Position numbers and translations under genes: made by a program. Of a stretch of DNA of 64,000 bases, positions 21,269 through 31,867 are shown one piece after another (position 1 is the stretch's first letter; every line of letters starts with the position of its first letter). The notes under the pieces were generated by a model, which was not told the DNA's origin, did no database searches, and saw only the letters and a list, made by a program, of their open reading frames with translations. Origin of the DNA: Calocera cornea HHB12733 (Eukaryota; Basidiomycota; Dacrymycetes; Dacrymycetales; Dacrymycetaceae); assembly GCA_001632435.1 (NCBI GenBank), contig KV424000.1, positions 71,817 to 135,816 on the forward strand, read 5' to 3'.

Positions 21269-23662
21269 ATGCTGGTGCAAGCCACAGAAGCCGCCGCCCC
21301 CGGCGCGCCCGCCGGCGCGTGGGACATGCCCGGCAAGCCCAACGGCGTCCACCCCGCCGCTGAAGCAGGGTTCGCCAACGGACACACCGGCTCGGAGCAC
21401 GTTATGCCCGCGAGGGACACCACCCTCCTCTCTGTGTTCCTCGACACGTATGAGCGGCTCACCTCGCATCTGTACGGCCTCCCCCTTCCCCTACCCCCTC
21501 GCGCGCACGAGCTGACACCCCTCAGAGCGGGCGAACCCGTGCAGATCGACGGCTACTCCCTGGCCATCGCCGACGTGGTCGCCGCAGGCCGGTACGGCGC
21601 GCTGCTCACGCTCTCCGAGGGCCCGCGCGCAAAGGTCGACAAGAGCGAGCGGGCGATCCAGGGCAAGCTCGACGAGGGCAAGAGCGTGTATGGGATCTCG
21701 ACGGGCTACGGCGGCTCAGGTAGGCACCCACCTCCGCGCGGCGAGAGCGAGCGCTCACGGTGCGATCGATACATAGCCGACACCCGTACAAACCAGTACC
21801 TCGCCCTCGGCAAGTCCCTCCTCCAGCACCAGCACTGCGGCGTGCTCCCCTCCGACCTTACGCTCTCCACGCCCCCTCCCCTGCCCCTGCCCCTGCCCCT
21901 CTCCGACCCCGTCTCCACCCTGTCGATGCCCGAGTCCTGGGTCCGTGCCGCCATCGCCATCCGGACCAACTCGCTCATCCGCGGACACTCGGGCGTCCAG
22001 TGGAGCACGGTCGAGGCGATGGCCCGCCTGCTCAACAGCGGCATCACCCCGCTCGTTCCGCTCCGGGGGAGCATCTCCGCCAGCGGGGACCTCCAGCCGC
22101 TGTCCTACGTCGCCGGCACGCTGATTGGCAACCCTGGGATCCGGTGCTACTCTGGCCCGGCGGGGAAGCGCGAGCTCGTGCCCGCGCCCCAGGCGCTCGC
22201 CGCGGCCGGCCTTGAGCCGCACCGGTTCAGCGCCAAGGACCACCTGGGGATCCTGAACGGCACGGCCTTCTCCGCCGCTGTGGCCAGCCTCGCCCTGTAC
22301 GACGCGAGCTTCCTGACGCTGCTGTCCCAGGTGTGCACGGCGATGGGCACCGAGGCGCTCAAGGGCGTCCAGGCCTCGCACCACCCCTTCATCCACGCTG
22401 TCACGCGCCCGCACCCGGGCCAGGTCGAGGCGGCGCGGAACATGTGGGGGCTCTTGGAGGGCAGCAAGCTCGCTGTGGGCGGGGAGGAGAAGGAGGTCGC
22501 CTTGGAAGACGATAGGGGCACCCTCAGGCAGGATCGGTATCCGCTCAGGACGAGCCCGCAGTGGATCGGCCCGCAGGTCGAGGATGTGCTGGCCGCGTGG
22601 GGGAGTGTCACACAGGAGTGTAATTCCAGTAAGTGCTTTCGGTGCCAGCGGTCGAGCGGGCAGGGGTGCTGACGACGGTGAACAGCCACGGACAACCCGC
22701 TCGTGGACGGCGAGACGGGCAGCGTGCACCACGGCGGCAACTTCCAAGCGATGGCGGTGACGAGCGCGATGGAGAAGACGCGGCTGGCCCTGCAGCACCT
22801 GGGCAAGCTCATGTTCTCCCAGTGCACCGAGCTGCTCAACCCGCTCATGAACCGCGGCCTCCCGCCCAACATGGCCGGCACCGACCCCTCCCTCAACTAC
22901 CACTGCAAGGGCATCGACATCGCCAGCGCGGCGTACGTGGCCGAGCTGGGCTTCCTGGCCAACCCGGTCAGCACGCATGTGCAGAGCGCGGAGCTCCACA
23001 ACCAGGCCGTCAACTCGCTCGCCCTGATCAGCGCGCGCAAGACCGTCGAGGCCCTCGACGTGCTCAGCATGCTCATGGCCTCGTACCTCTACGTGCTCTG
23101 CCAGGCGCTCGACCTCCGCGCACAGCAGTTCCACCTCGCGCGGTCGATGCGCGTGCTGCTCAGCCAGGCGCTCACGAAGCATTTCGGCGAGCACGTCGAG
23201 CGGGACCTCATCGACTCCCTCTACGAGCTCATGAGCGATAAGTTTGACCAGACGAGCAGTGTCGATGCGGCTCGGAGGATGGACACCATCTTCTCGTACT
23301 GCACCACGCCGCTCGTGGACTACTTCCTCGCGCGCGGAGAGGTCCACGAGGTCGCAAAGATCCCCGCCTTCCGCACCGAGGCGGCCGAGGCGTCCCTCAA
23401 GGCGTACACGGCGCTCAGGCAGCAGTTCCTCGACTCGCAGTACGGGCTCACGCCCGCGGCCGAGTGGCTCGCGCCCAAGACGCGCAGGATGTACGAGTAC
23501 GTGCGCGTCGAGCTCGGGGTGGCGCACCACGGGCAGGACAACTACAAGAACTTCGAGCACGGCTTCGAGGGCGGGACGATCGGGCAGAGTGTGAGCAGGA
23601 TTTACGAGGCGATCAGGGACGGCAGGATGCACGGCGTCGTCGCGGAGATCTTTAGGCAGTAG
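21269..23662 (+). CDS. MIO-type aromatic amino-acid ammonia-lyase, paralog 2
   Basis: Three exons (21269-21719, 21777-22628, 22686-23662) encode 759 residues. The MIO triad is Ala252-Ser253-Gly254 in [16 protein letters not shown]; the lid Tyr141 is in [22 protein letters not shown] carries the His-Gln selectivity pair; STTDNPLVDGETGSVHHGG is restored by splicing. The first intron (57 nt) is in frame, so the genomic frame reads through it. Compared with paralog 1 it has an extended N terminus (MLVQATEAAAPGAPAGAWDM) and has lost one intron: the exon 1-2 junction of paralog 1 corresponds to continuous LRAGEPVQIDG here. Cytosolic, probably feeding cinnamate into secondary metabolism or phenylalanine catabolism. 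Confidence 0.94.
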
Positions 23663-23922
23663 AAAATGTATCAAATAGGGTGGATCTCCATGCTTTATCT
23701 TCTTGGAATTATTGGTAGCGGAATAGACTTTGTTTCTCAACGAGATCCGGCCCTTGTCGTCCGGTGCTGCGTGCTCATGGCCGATATGCACAGGGTGGCC
23801 CAGTGAACTGAGGGTCCAGAGTGCTCATCGTCACCATCACCAATCCCCAACCTTGAGCGGCAGCGCGCTGTTCATACCCCCCGGCCTCGACGTTATACCC
23901 TCGGAGAGTCACTCAAGCTGCG

Positions 23923-25457
23923 ATGGCTACTGGGGGAGAACGGCGCAGATCGAAATCCCCACCGCCGGCCGAGAACATGCCCTCGACGCAGGGACCGCCG
24001 CCGTCATCGCCGTCGTCCCTGCCCACGCCGTCATCGCCCTCGTCCCCGTCGTCCGACCCGTCCGACCCATCCAGGCCCACGTCGCCGACCCAACCGCCCC
24101 AGATCTCCCCACCCAGCTTGCCCTCTCAACCCCCGCAACCGCCGCGCACCAACACCAACACCAAGATCCGCGTCTACCTGCCCCCTCGCTCCGCCATCGA
24201 GCTCCCGATGCGCTTCGAATCCCTCGTCCCGTCCTCCCCCCCTCGCCCCAGGGAGACGCACGTCCGACTGACCCGCACCGTCGACGAGCGGTGCTTCACC
24301 TGGTGCACCCAGCGCTCTGCCTCGCGCGTCTTCCAGCGCGAGCCCACCTGCCACACCTTCTGCTGGCGCCGCTTCCTCCCCGAGCAGAGGCGGCTCGTGC
24401 ACGCCGCTATCCAGCCGGGCCACATCAACCTCTCCCGCACCCTCAGTCCGGAGGAGGCCAGGGACACCGCTGCGCGAGAGGCGGAGGCGGACGCGTTCGC
24501 CCGCCAACGGGACTTCCTGCAGCATCTTGCGGCGCAGTACGCTCCCCCCAAGCTCGCGGAGATCGAGCGCTTGGAGCGGGAGCGGCAGCGCGAGATGGAG
24601 CAGCTAGAGTCCGAGGTGAAGCAGACGGTGGAGCGCGCTCGGCGGGCTGTGCGTGAGCAGACGCCCGAGGTGCGCTTGAAGATGCGCTTGAAGATGCGCG
24701 AGGAGCTCCGGCAGCTTCAAGCCCGCGCGGAGCAGGCCGAGCAGCCTCTGCACGGGTACAGGGAGTACGGCGACCTCATGCAGCCCTTCCCACCGCCTAT
24801 GACAGACCGCTGGTCCTGGCTGAGGGGCCATTACGTGTACTACCTACGCGGGCCGCAGCGTGCCACGGGCGAGTGGCGGAACATGCGCTACCTGGGCATG
24901 AACGGGATGAACCTGGAGTACTTGCTACGGAAGCAGGGCACGCCGGTGGGAGCCGTGATGAGCAGCGGGATGGTCGACCGGAGTCGGGCGCCCAGGACGG
25001 TCGGGCTGAAGCAGCTCGCGGACGACGAGGCGGGCGAGGAGGCGAGGCAGAAGACAGTCGATCCAAAGTGCGTCTTCCCTTCTCTTCCCTTTCCACTCGG
25101 GTGTGCGTATGTATTGATAATTGGCTCGCGGACAGCTACTGGGCCATCGTCTCCCTAGAGCACGTCCCTCCCGCGATCTACACCTCCCTCACCAGCCGTC
25201 TGGAACGCATCTTCAGCCCCGCCCTGTCCCTCCTGTCCCGGTACAAAGAGAGCTTCACCTCCGGCCAGCAGCTGCGCTCCGCGCGCATCCTGTGGGAGAA
25301 GGTGACGGACGAGGAGGACGGACCAAGGGGCGTTTGGAGGCGCGTTGGGGAGGGGCTCGACAAGGTCAGGGAGAAGAGGGAGCGGGCGGTCAGAGAGCTC
25401 GAGGAGAGGATGAAGAGGGAAAGGGAGGGCGAGAAGGGTGGGGGGCCGGCGGTTTGA
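23923..25457 (+). CDS. Unrecognised protein with twin CX3C motif, family copy 1
   Basis: Exons 23923-25067 and 25136-25457 give 488 residues. The order is: Pro/Ser-rich disordered N terminus (1-75); VDERCFTWCTQ to CHTFCWRR with Cys124, 128, 143 and 147, an exact C-X3-C-X14-C-X3-C; a charged helical region (about 170-270); TDRWSWLRGHYVYYLRGP (about 300); and, spliced across the intron, DPNYWAIVSLEHVPP and SGQQLRSARILWEKV, then a basic helical C terminus. The Cys spacing resembles the twin CX3C of small Tim chaperones, but the protein is much longer and no other Tim feature is visible. Two paralogs follow in the window. I recognise no named family. Confidence 0.82.
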
Positions 25458-25899
25458 TGGGTTGATCTCCTTCGATTTATGACTAGTGGGCTCTTGGGCT
25501 ACAGTTCGGGTTATGGAAGTCATATGGTCACGCCAGGTGCCATAGCAGTGCCGATGCAACGCTGACCGCTGTGCGACTCGAGGCCCAGCACGTCACCATC
25601 TCTGCACAATCTCAGCACTGATCCTGTACCGTATCGCTCCATCGAACCCTTTGAGCGGCTCACGCAGTATTGCACTCCTTTGCATGATTGCTTATTCCAT
25701 CTTAGCCTGAATCCAAATTCTGCCGGTGTGGGACGTGCGAGCGCCGGCCGAGGGGACGCGTCGTCCAGTGCCGCGCTTCTTTCAAATCTGCGCCCATGTC
25801 CTCCTTGGCCGGTGGTCGCATTGCTCGTCGTCCGCAATCGGATACCATTCTCTATACCCTCAAGATAGGACAGTACTACCCTGTCGGATACCAGATCCC
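25458..25899. other. Intergenic between twin-CX3C copies 1 and 2
   Basis: Promoter region of copy 2. The frame of copy 2 stays open upstream to about 25726 but has no earlier ATG that gives a conserved N terminus. Confidence 0.45.
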
Positions 25900-27251
25900 A
25901 TGACGCTCTCCGAATCGTCGAGCACGGCCTCCTCTGAACGGCCGAGCTCAGCGGCATCCTCGTCGACCTCCCGGTTGGCCACCTCAATCGTGTCAGGCCC
26001 GGCGTCCTCTGCATCATCGAGCCCCGTCTCACCTCAACCTCCCAACTCAGACTCTCCCTCCAGTGCACCTGACGAGGTGACCCAACTGATCGAACTGGTT
26101 TCCAGCGTCGGCACCGTATTCCTACCGCCACAATTGGACGAGCGCTGCTTCACCCTGTGCACCCAGCGGTCCAACTCGCGGGTGTTCCAGTCCGCCCCGG
26201 CCTGCCACACACTCTGCTGGCGCAGAGTGTCCGACTACGAGCGCCAGCTGATTCGCGCGGTCAGCAGGCCGCTGAACGTAGGTGTGAAGACGGTGGGAGC
26301 GAGGCGTCGAAAGACCGAACGCGAGCTGCAAGAGCGCAACACGCGATTCGAGGCTGAGATGGCCCGTCTGTCGGACCTCGCTGCACGAGGGCCGCCTCCT
26401 ACGGCAGCCGAAGAGGTCCGGCGTTCCAGAGAAGACAGTGTTAACATACTAAGAACGTTCCTGGATCTCATACCCCTGCTGGCGGATAAAGTGCGGTCGA
26501 GCCGGTCGATGGATAATCCGAGCTTGGGCGCAGAATATCGTGAGCGCTTCGATGAGCTGCAGCAGAAGATTCAAGAGAGGATCAAGGAGGATGAATCCCT
26601 CTTCGCGACCGCTGCGTGGGGCCGGCGCACGGGCAGGTGGGTCTACCCCTTCGCACCGCCGGAGACGGACCGCTGGCGCTTCCTGCGCGGCCACTACTTC
26701 TACTACGCGCGCGGGCCGCCCGAGGCCAAGAGGCAGATGGAGAGCATGCATCATCTGGGGTTTGACGGGGTTTGGAGGACGGAGGGGGCGTGGGCTGTGC
26801 GGGGTGGGAGGGAGGGGAAGAAGGACGAGGGTGGGGTGCGGCCTGTTGGGTTGGGGGACCTGCAGGAGGGGAGGAAGAGGGAAGCGCCGGCGGAGACGGC
26901 AGAAGACCCGAAGTGCATTCGTCGTCCATGATCATACGGATCTTGCTAACAAGACACAGTTACGCCCTTCTCATCTCGCTCGAGCACGTCCCTCAACAGG
27001 CCCTGAACTCACTCGGCCACAGACTGCAGCGCATGTATACCCCGCTGTCCACTCTTCTCGGCCAGATGGGGGACGGCCTCGCCTCCGGCCAGCAGCGGAC
27101 GATGGCGGGCAAGCTCTGGGAGAGGGCGCTCGATCTGGAGGGAGGGCCGGTCGGGATGTGGAGGAAGATGGGGGAGGAGCTGAATCGGAGGCGGAAAGAA
27201 GAGGAGCGGGAGAGGGAGGAGAGGGAGGGGAAGAAGGGCGGGGCGGTGTAG
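25900..27251 (+). CDS. Unrecognised protein with twin CX3C motif, family copy 2
   Basis: Exons 25900-26912 and 26960-27251 give 434 residues. The N terminus is Ser-rich rather than Pro-rich. LDERCFTLCTQRSNSRVFQ and CHTLCWRR place Cys83, 87, 102 and 106 with the same X14 spacing as copy 1. TDRWRFLRGHYFYYARGPP, MESMHHLGFDG, NYALLISLEHVPQQ and SGQQRTMAGKLWERAL are conserved with copies 1 and 3. The intron interrupts the same codon (Asp-Pro-Asn/Asp-Tyr) in all three, so they are true paralogs. The start is MTLSESSSTASS, the first ATG in the frame. It lies tandem to copy 1. Confidence 0.82.
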
Positions 27252-27463
27252 CGTAATTTGGGTTCTCCTTTGGGATGTTCGTTGACGGTCTCACTGGAGT
27301 TGGCGGATGTATGCATATTGATGACCATCAAAGAGAGTGCATGTGCCAAGGTCCTTTCCCCTGACGATATTACAACAGTGACAAGTAGAGAGCATACACA
27401 ACACCATCACACCCCGCGCAGGTATGTTCGCCGGTAGACATACGTTCTTGGCCACACACAGGC

Positions 27464-28444
27464 TCACGAGCGCCCACCGCGTCTCCGCCCGCGCCGCCCA
27501 CCGCTGAACGCGTCTCCAGTGATGATCTGCGCACCGGGTGCATCCAGGAGCTCGTCGGAGCGCATTTTGCTGTCATCTTTCTCAGAAGAATTATACGGTG
27601 TAGAAAACGAGGAACTCACCCTCCAAAATCTCCGTCATCCAGCAGGTCCCTGCCCCGCGCGGCCGCGCCCGCTAGTCCCACACGCGCTAGGAGGTCCTTT
27701 CCCCCCGCAGCGGGGGCGACGACCGACACGTGAATAGTGAGCCCGTCGGCGACTTGACCGTCAAACTTTCGCACGGCTTCTTCGGCATCAGAGGGAGACT
27801 TGTAGTACAGCTCCACTGTCACGGTCGGCTTGGACTTGACGAGCTTGGAGGAGCTGATCGTGCCTGCGTCTTTGAAGATGGCCTGGGAGAAGACTCGTCT
27901 CAGGAATTGAAGCAGTATATAGCAGAAAGAGAACGTACCTCGACGTCCGCAGCAGTAGTCCCCTCCATCAGATTCTCCACCCTGACCGTCCTCCCCTTCT
28001 CCCCTGCACCCCTCACGCTCAACCCCCGATTCAGCAGCCCCTTCACGCCCGAGAAGTCCACCCTGCCCCTGCTGCCCCGCTTCTCCTCCTCAACCACACC
28101 ATTGTCGGCACCCGAGAGACGCGCCCCGAGCTCCCCGCCTACTGCCGTGCCGCGCGAGGGGCCGTACAGGTCGTGGCCCCACCTGTCGTCGCTGTTTCCC
28201 TTCTTGTAGGGTGCGAGGCTCTTCTGTTCTCGCGCAAACATATAAGCAACTCCACCACACCAACATAGAGTGAACAACGCACGGAATACGGCTGTCCTCC
28301 GGACCGCGCCTTACGCGCTCCACCACGATCACTGCGCTTCGCCCCACCCGCCCGTCCGCCACTACGCGACGATTTGCTTTGGGCGATACGGTCGTCGAGC
28401 GACATGTCAAGCACGGATGCGCCGGCTACTTCTGTGTCCGCCAT
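27464..28444 (-). CDS. ALY/REF-type mRNA export adaptor with one RRM
   Basis: Four exons (28444-28283, 28223-27939, 27882-27620, 27569-27464) give 271 residues. ALY/REF (yeast Yra1) is a TREX component that links mRNA to the export receptor in the nucleus. Visible features are the N-terminal UAP56-binding motif VLDMSLDDRIAQSK, an Arg/Gly/Ser-rich segment, an RRM at about residues 125-205 with RNP2-like VRVENL and RNP1-like VTVELYYKS plus AEEAVRKFDGQ, and a C-terminal box MRSDELLDAPGAQ before [10 protein letters not shown]. The RRM is broken by an intron after DVE, where AIFKDAG continues. It is convergent with the twin-CX3C copy 2, 212 bp away. Confidence 0.85.
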
Positions 28445-28911
28445 GTCTGCTGTTCTTTACCTTTGTTCGGTTGTATGGGGCGGTGGTATTGGGACGGAGA
28501 GAGGAGGGAGGGTAGAGCGGACTGGAGGGCGACAAAGGGAGGGCAACACACACGCGCACTGGCTCAGGGTTCGGGCAGAAAGTGCGATTCAACCATCTGG
28601 GTGGCGGTGCGGAGGCGGTGCTGTGCGGAGGAGTCACGATACACCTGCCCTAAGCAATACGTACATCAGCTGATATCTGCCTTTGCACATATGCGATCGT
28701 GGGGTGAACTCCATCCCAGTATGCTAACAAGACATACACGGCGTATACAGTGAAGCGAGGGGAAGTAGAGAGACATGAGCAGCACATATTGATTAGGGCA
28801 GGACAACCAGGCGGCGGGCCTGACAAAAGGCAACGCTCAAGGGGAGGAATCTTCCACCCTGCGACGACGAGAAGCTACGCGCTGCCCTTTCATCAGCCAG
28901 GAGGAAATCTC
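28445..28911. other. Intergenic upstream of ALY/REF gene
   Basis: Between the ALY/REF start and the 3' end of the next minus-strand gene. No supported coding frame. Confidence 0.45.
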
Positions 28912-30129
28912 CTACTTCGGGGTACATACCTTGACCGATCCAGGGCTAACAGCGGGCTGGTCCCAATCCCGTACCCGCAAGGACTTCCGTCCTTGGTCCT
29001 GGACTTGCACCCGCTCTGATTGCAGCATCATCGACTCCAGCAACAGCTTTCCCGCCACGTTTGGATGTGAAGCGCCGAACCTCAGCCAAGAGAATTTAGT
29101 GGACGTCGTCCAAGTCAAACGTACAAGGCGAAGGGAAAGTCTCTTTTCCCGAGGGCGCAGCTGGTGGAGAAAGTCGGCAACGACGCGAGGTGGTCTCTTC
29201 GTTTCCACATCGAAGGCCAGATGCAACTCCACGACGGGTTCTGGGAAGACATTGGCTACCTCTGGACAAGTCCCGCCCAGCTCAAGAAGTATGATTGGGA
29301 CATTCTTCAAGAGAGAAAATAGTTGCTCTGCCGCCTCGGGTGCGCCTGGAGCCCTCAGCTCGAAGACCGTCAACTGTGGCCCCACCTTCTCCATCAGTTG
29401 AAGCACTGATTGAGCACCAAACGCTCCGTAGCTCAAGGAGTTTACGGTGGGAAAAGCCAGTTTGAGGTCCGTGAGTGCTGTGAAATGGCCGCGAGAAATG
29501 TATTGGAGGCACTCGGAAAGTCCTTGTCTTTCCGCATACGTCAAGCTGAAGTCTGTGAGGTCCGGCAGGTCAAAGACCGGAATATTCTTGAAGGAACAGT
29601 CCTGCATGATGAGCCTGTCGATGTGCACTGAAAGATGCTTCAATGTCGCAAAACGAGGGATGAGAGCGAGCCGAAGGGGCCCGTCTTCGGACCAGTCTCT
29701 GATTTGGATATCCAGGTCAACCAGACAGGGACCGCAGATGTCGACAAGTGTTGATAATGCGCCCAATGTAATGGAACAGATAGAAGCCCGAAAGCTGTTC
29801 AGGTTCGGTGTATATGAAAGTAGGTCTTCCGCGGTGCAGCATGAAGTTGCTATGGACCGTGTTCTGGGTCCGGGATTTTGGCCTTGAAATATGGTTTGCA
29901 ACACCAGAGACCGATAGCAATGTCTCATGGAAGCTGTTTCTTGGGTGTAAAGATGTCGATATAGCAGGGGATGCGCTACTGCCTTAAATAGACCATGAGA
30001 AAGCAACTGTGTTCTGAGCATTAGTTGGAGTACTGCTCGAGGTTTCTTGCCTTCATCTGCAACTTCTTCGAAGACATACCGCCAAGCGTCCTGGGTGAGG
30101 ACGGGGCACGACTTTCGCCTGACGACCAT
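28912..30129 (-). CDS. F-box-like / leucine-rich protein (FB1)
   Basis: A single frame gives 405 residues. The N terminus, LTQDAWRYVFEEVADEG, matches the start of the F-box-like domain seen in its paralogs, then AVAHPLLYRHLY begins the substrate-binding half with irregular Leu-rich repeats (ISRGHFTALTDLKLAFP, FELRAPGAPEAAEQLFSLL). F-box proteins recruit substrates to SCF ubiquitin ligases through Skp1. In paralogs the F-box ends LMLVCQEWK followed by an intron; here the sequence LMLRTQLLSHGLFK runs on without intron, so the 3' end of the F-box appears to have been replaced by intron-derived codons. Skp1 binding may be impaired. It lies tail-to-head with a second copy. Confidence 0.75.
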   Translation of the reverse strand: MVVRRKSCPVLTQDAWRYVFEEVADEGKKPRAVLQLMLRTQLLSHGLFKAVAHPLLYRHLYTQETASMRHCYRSLVLQTIFQGQNPGPRTRSIATSCCTAEDLLSYTPNLNSFRASICSITLGALSTLVDICGPCLVDLDIQIRDWSEDGPLRLALIPRFATLKHLSVHIDRLIMQDCSFKNIPVFDLPDLTDFSLTYAERQGLSECLQYISRGHFTALTDLKLAFPTVNSLSYGAFGAQSVLQLMEKVGPQLTVFELRAPGAPEAAEQLFSLLKNVPIILLELGGTCPEVANVFPEPVVELHLAFDVETKRPPRVVADFLHQLRPREKRLSLRLVRLTWTTSTKFSWLRFGASHPNVAGKLLLESMMLQSERVQVQDQGRKSLRVRDWDQPAVSPGSVKVCTPK

Positions 30130-30388
30130 ATGTGCTGTTCTAGTACAGCATAGTGTTTGAGAAACGTAAACAGGGACGTGTGGCTCGGTTCGCGGCGAGT
30201 TTTGTTTGCTGCCCTGGGGCGAGCCAATGCATTCGTAGCCCAGTGCGTCTTTGTATCGGAATCGTATTTACATGTCAACCCTGCCTATGATGGAAGCATC
30301 CCACATCGTGCTACTAAGTCATCAGTGAAAACTCCGGACCCGCACCGAAAGGACGTACCGTCATACCCGTCCGCCTCTGATCATGGAT

Positions 30389-31619
30389 TTACGACCCAGT
30401 TAATCCCATAGTAATTCCTACCCACATCCCGCTTTCGTCCTGCAATTGTATACCCTCTTCTTGCAGCCACAGGGAGTAACGCAACAATTTCCCCGCGAGA
30501 CTTGGATTCGTACCGGTCACCGTACGCCACAGAAATGGATGCGTCCCGCTCGACAGCATTCGCACAACGAGTGACAGTGGTAATTGTTTCGCATTATAAT
30601 GCAGATCATCGAGACATGAGACCAAAGCATGATCATACGCTGTCATATTCCAATACGTTTCAAGACACAGCCTCACAACACTTTTCGGTATGAACCGGGC
30701 GATATCGAGCAGCGTTGGAAATAATTCCAATCTCATGGTTATCTCCTCCACGTTTGTCATGAAAGGGAACAGGATTTCGGCAATATCTTCAAGTTCCGGA
30801 GCAGACACAGAGATCCGTTTCAGGCCAGACCCAAACTTTTCGAAGAGCAGTCGGACTGCTTCACACGTGGTGGGTTGGTGACCCACAGGCCGGTGTACAA
30901 ACTTGAATGTGAGCTCGATCAGAGCAGGGAAGTATCCACGGGCAATGAAGCGGGCGAATTCTTCGTGGTTGCAGGGATTCAGCTCCAGGCTACGGAGCTT
31001 TGGCATATGAAAGGCGGTTGTGGGGCCATCAGAAATCGTCAGCGTGTCTTCCAGCTCGTGGAGATTGAGTTGAAGCCGTTGCAAGGCGACGAATTTGCCA
31101 ATCAAGGCCAAACTAAGCGGAACGTCCTCCTCCGAGAGTGTAATATCCAGATGCAGCAGTTGGGCCCCGAACAGTTGTACCAGCGAGGCCAAAACATCAA
31201 CACCGGCGGGGCAGTCACAAAGATGAAATCGTTGTAGGCTTGGCGTGTAAAGGAGGATCTTGGGTATCATCAGGGCGCCAGGACCGTTCACATGCATTGA
31301 GAGCGTCGATCGTCCAGGATACGTGCCTTGGATGCCTTGAACAACGAGAGACCGATAACATGTGTTGGCCGAATTGTCTTCGTCATCGTCGATGGTAAAG
31401 TACAAGTATCGATGTAGCAGAGGTTGAGCAATTGCCTTTCAGGAGGGGGTTAGACCATGTATTGGCCCAATAGGTTGGATGAAATGGACGTACCTTCCAC
31501 TCCTGGCATACGAGCATCAACGGAACAACGACCCAAGAGGCTTTTTCTCCGTCCACGATAAGCTCAAAAATGCAGCGCCATATATCGTGTGGAATGCGTG
31601 TGCGAACCATGCGCTCCAT
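30389..31619 (-). CDS. F-box-like / leucine-rich protein (FB2)
   Basis: Exons 31619-31494 and 31435-30389 give 390 residues. The F-box-like domain is IPHDIWRCIFELIVDGEKAS followed by VVVPLMLVCQEWK (residues 9-42), split from AIAQPLLHRYLYF by a GTACGT intron. The rest is a run of irregular Leu-rich segments (FARFIARGYFPALIELTFKF, MLSSGTHPFLWRTVTGTNPS, EEGIQLQDESG). The intron position after the WK pair is shared with copies at 36727, 38262 and 40589. A second ATG at 31610 would shorten the protein by three residues. Predicted SCF adaptor; substrate unknown. Confidence 0.82.
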
Positions 31620-31867
31620 GCTCGTTGTCAAGCTTCTGAGGATGGAGGAGTGAGGAGGACGTGAAAGGACGGCGAAGACGTGCACGCGCGCGCGTCGCGT
31701 CCCGAGGAAAGGAAAGTTCGTCGACGATGGTTCTCTGTTTCCGCGGGATCTCCTCGGTGGCAGTAAGCACGATCGCCACACTTCAGGCACGCTGGCTGAC
31801 GCTCAGTAAATGAAGGGAGTATGACGCAGCGTAAGATAAGTAAAACGGTGTATTATCGGCCCTCTGG

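Noticed and set aside
21755..23791. 678-codon open frame antisense to ammonia-lyase paralog 2
   Set aside because: It is a GC-bias mirror of a clearly coding sense frame with conserved catalytic motifs; its product has no domain and crosses the sense introns.
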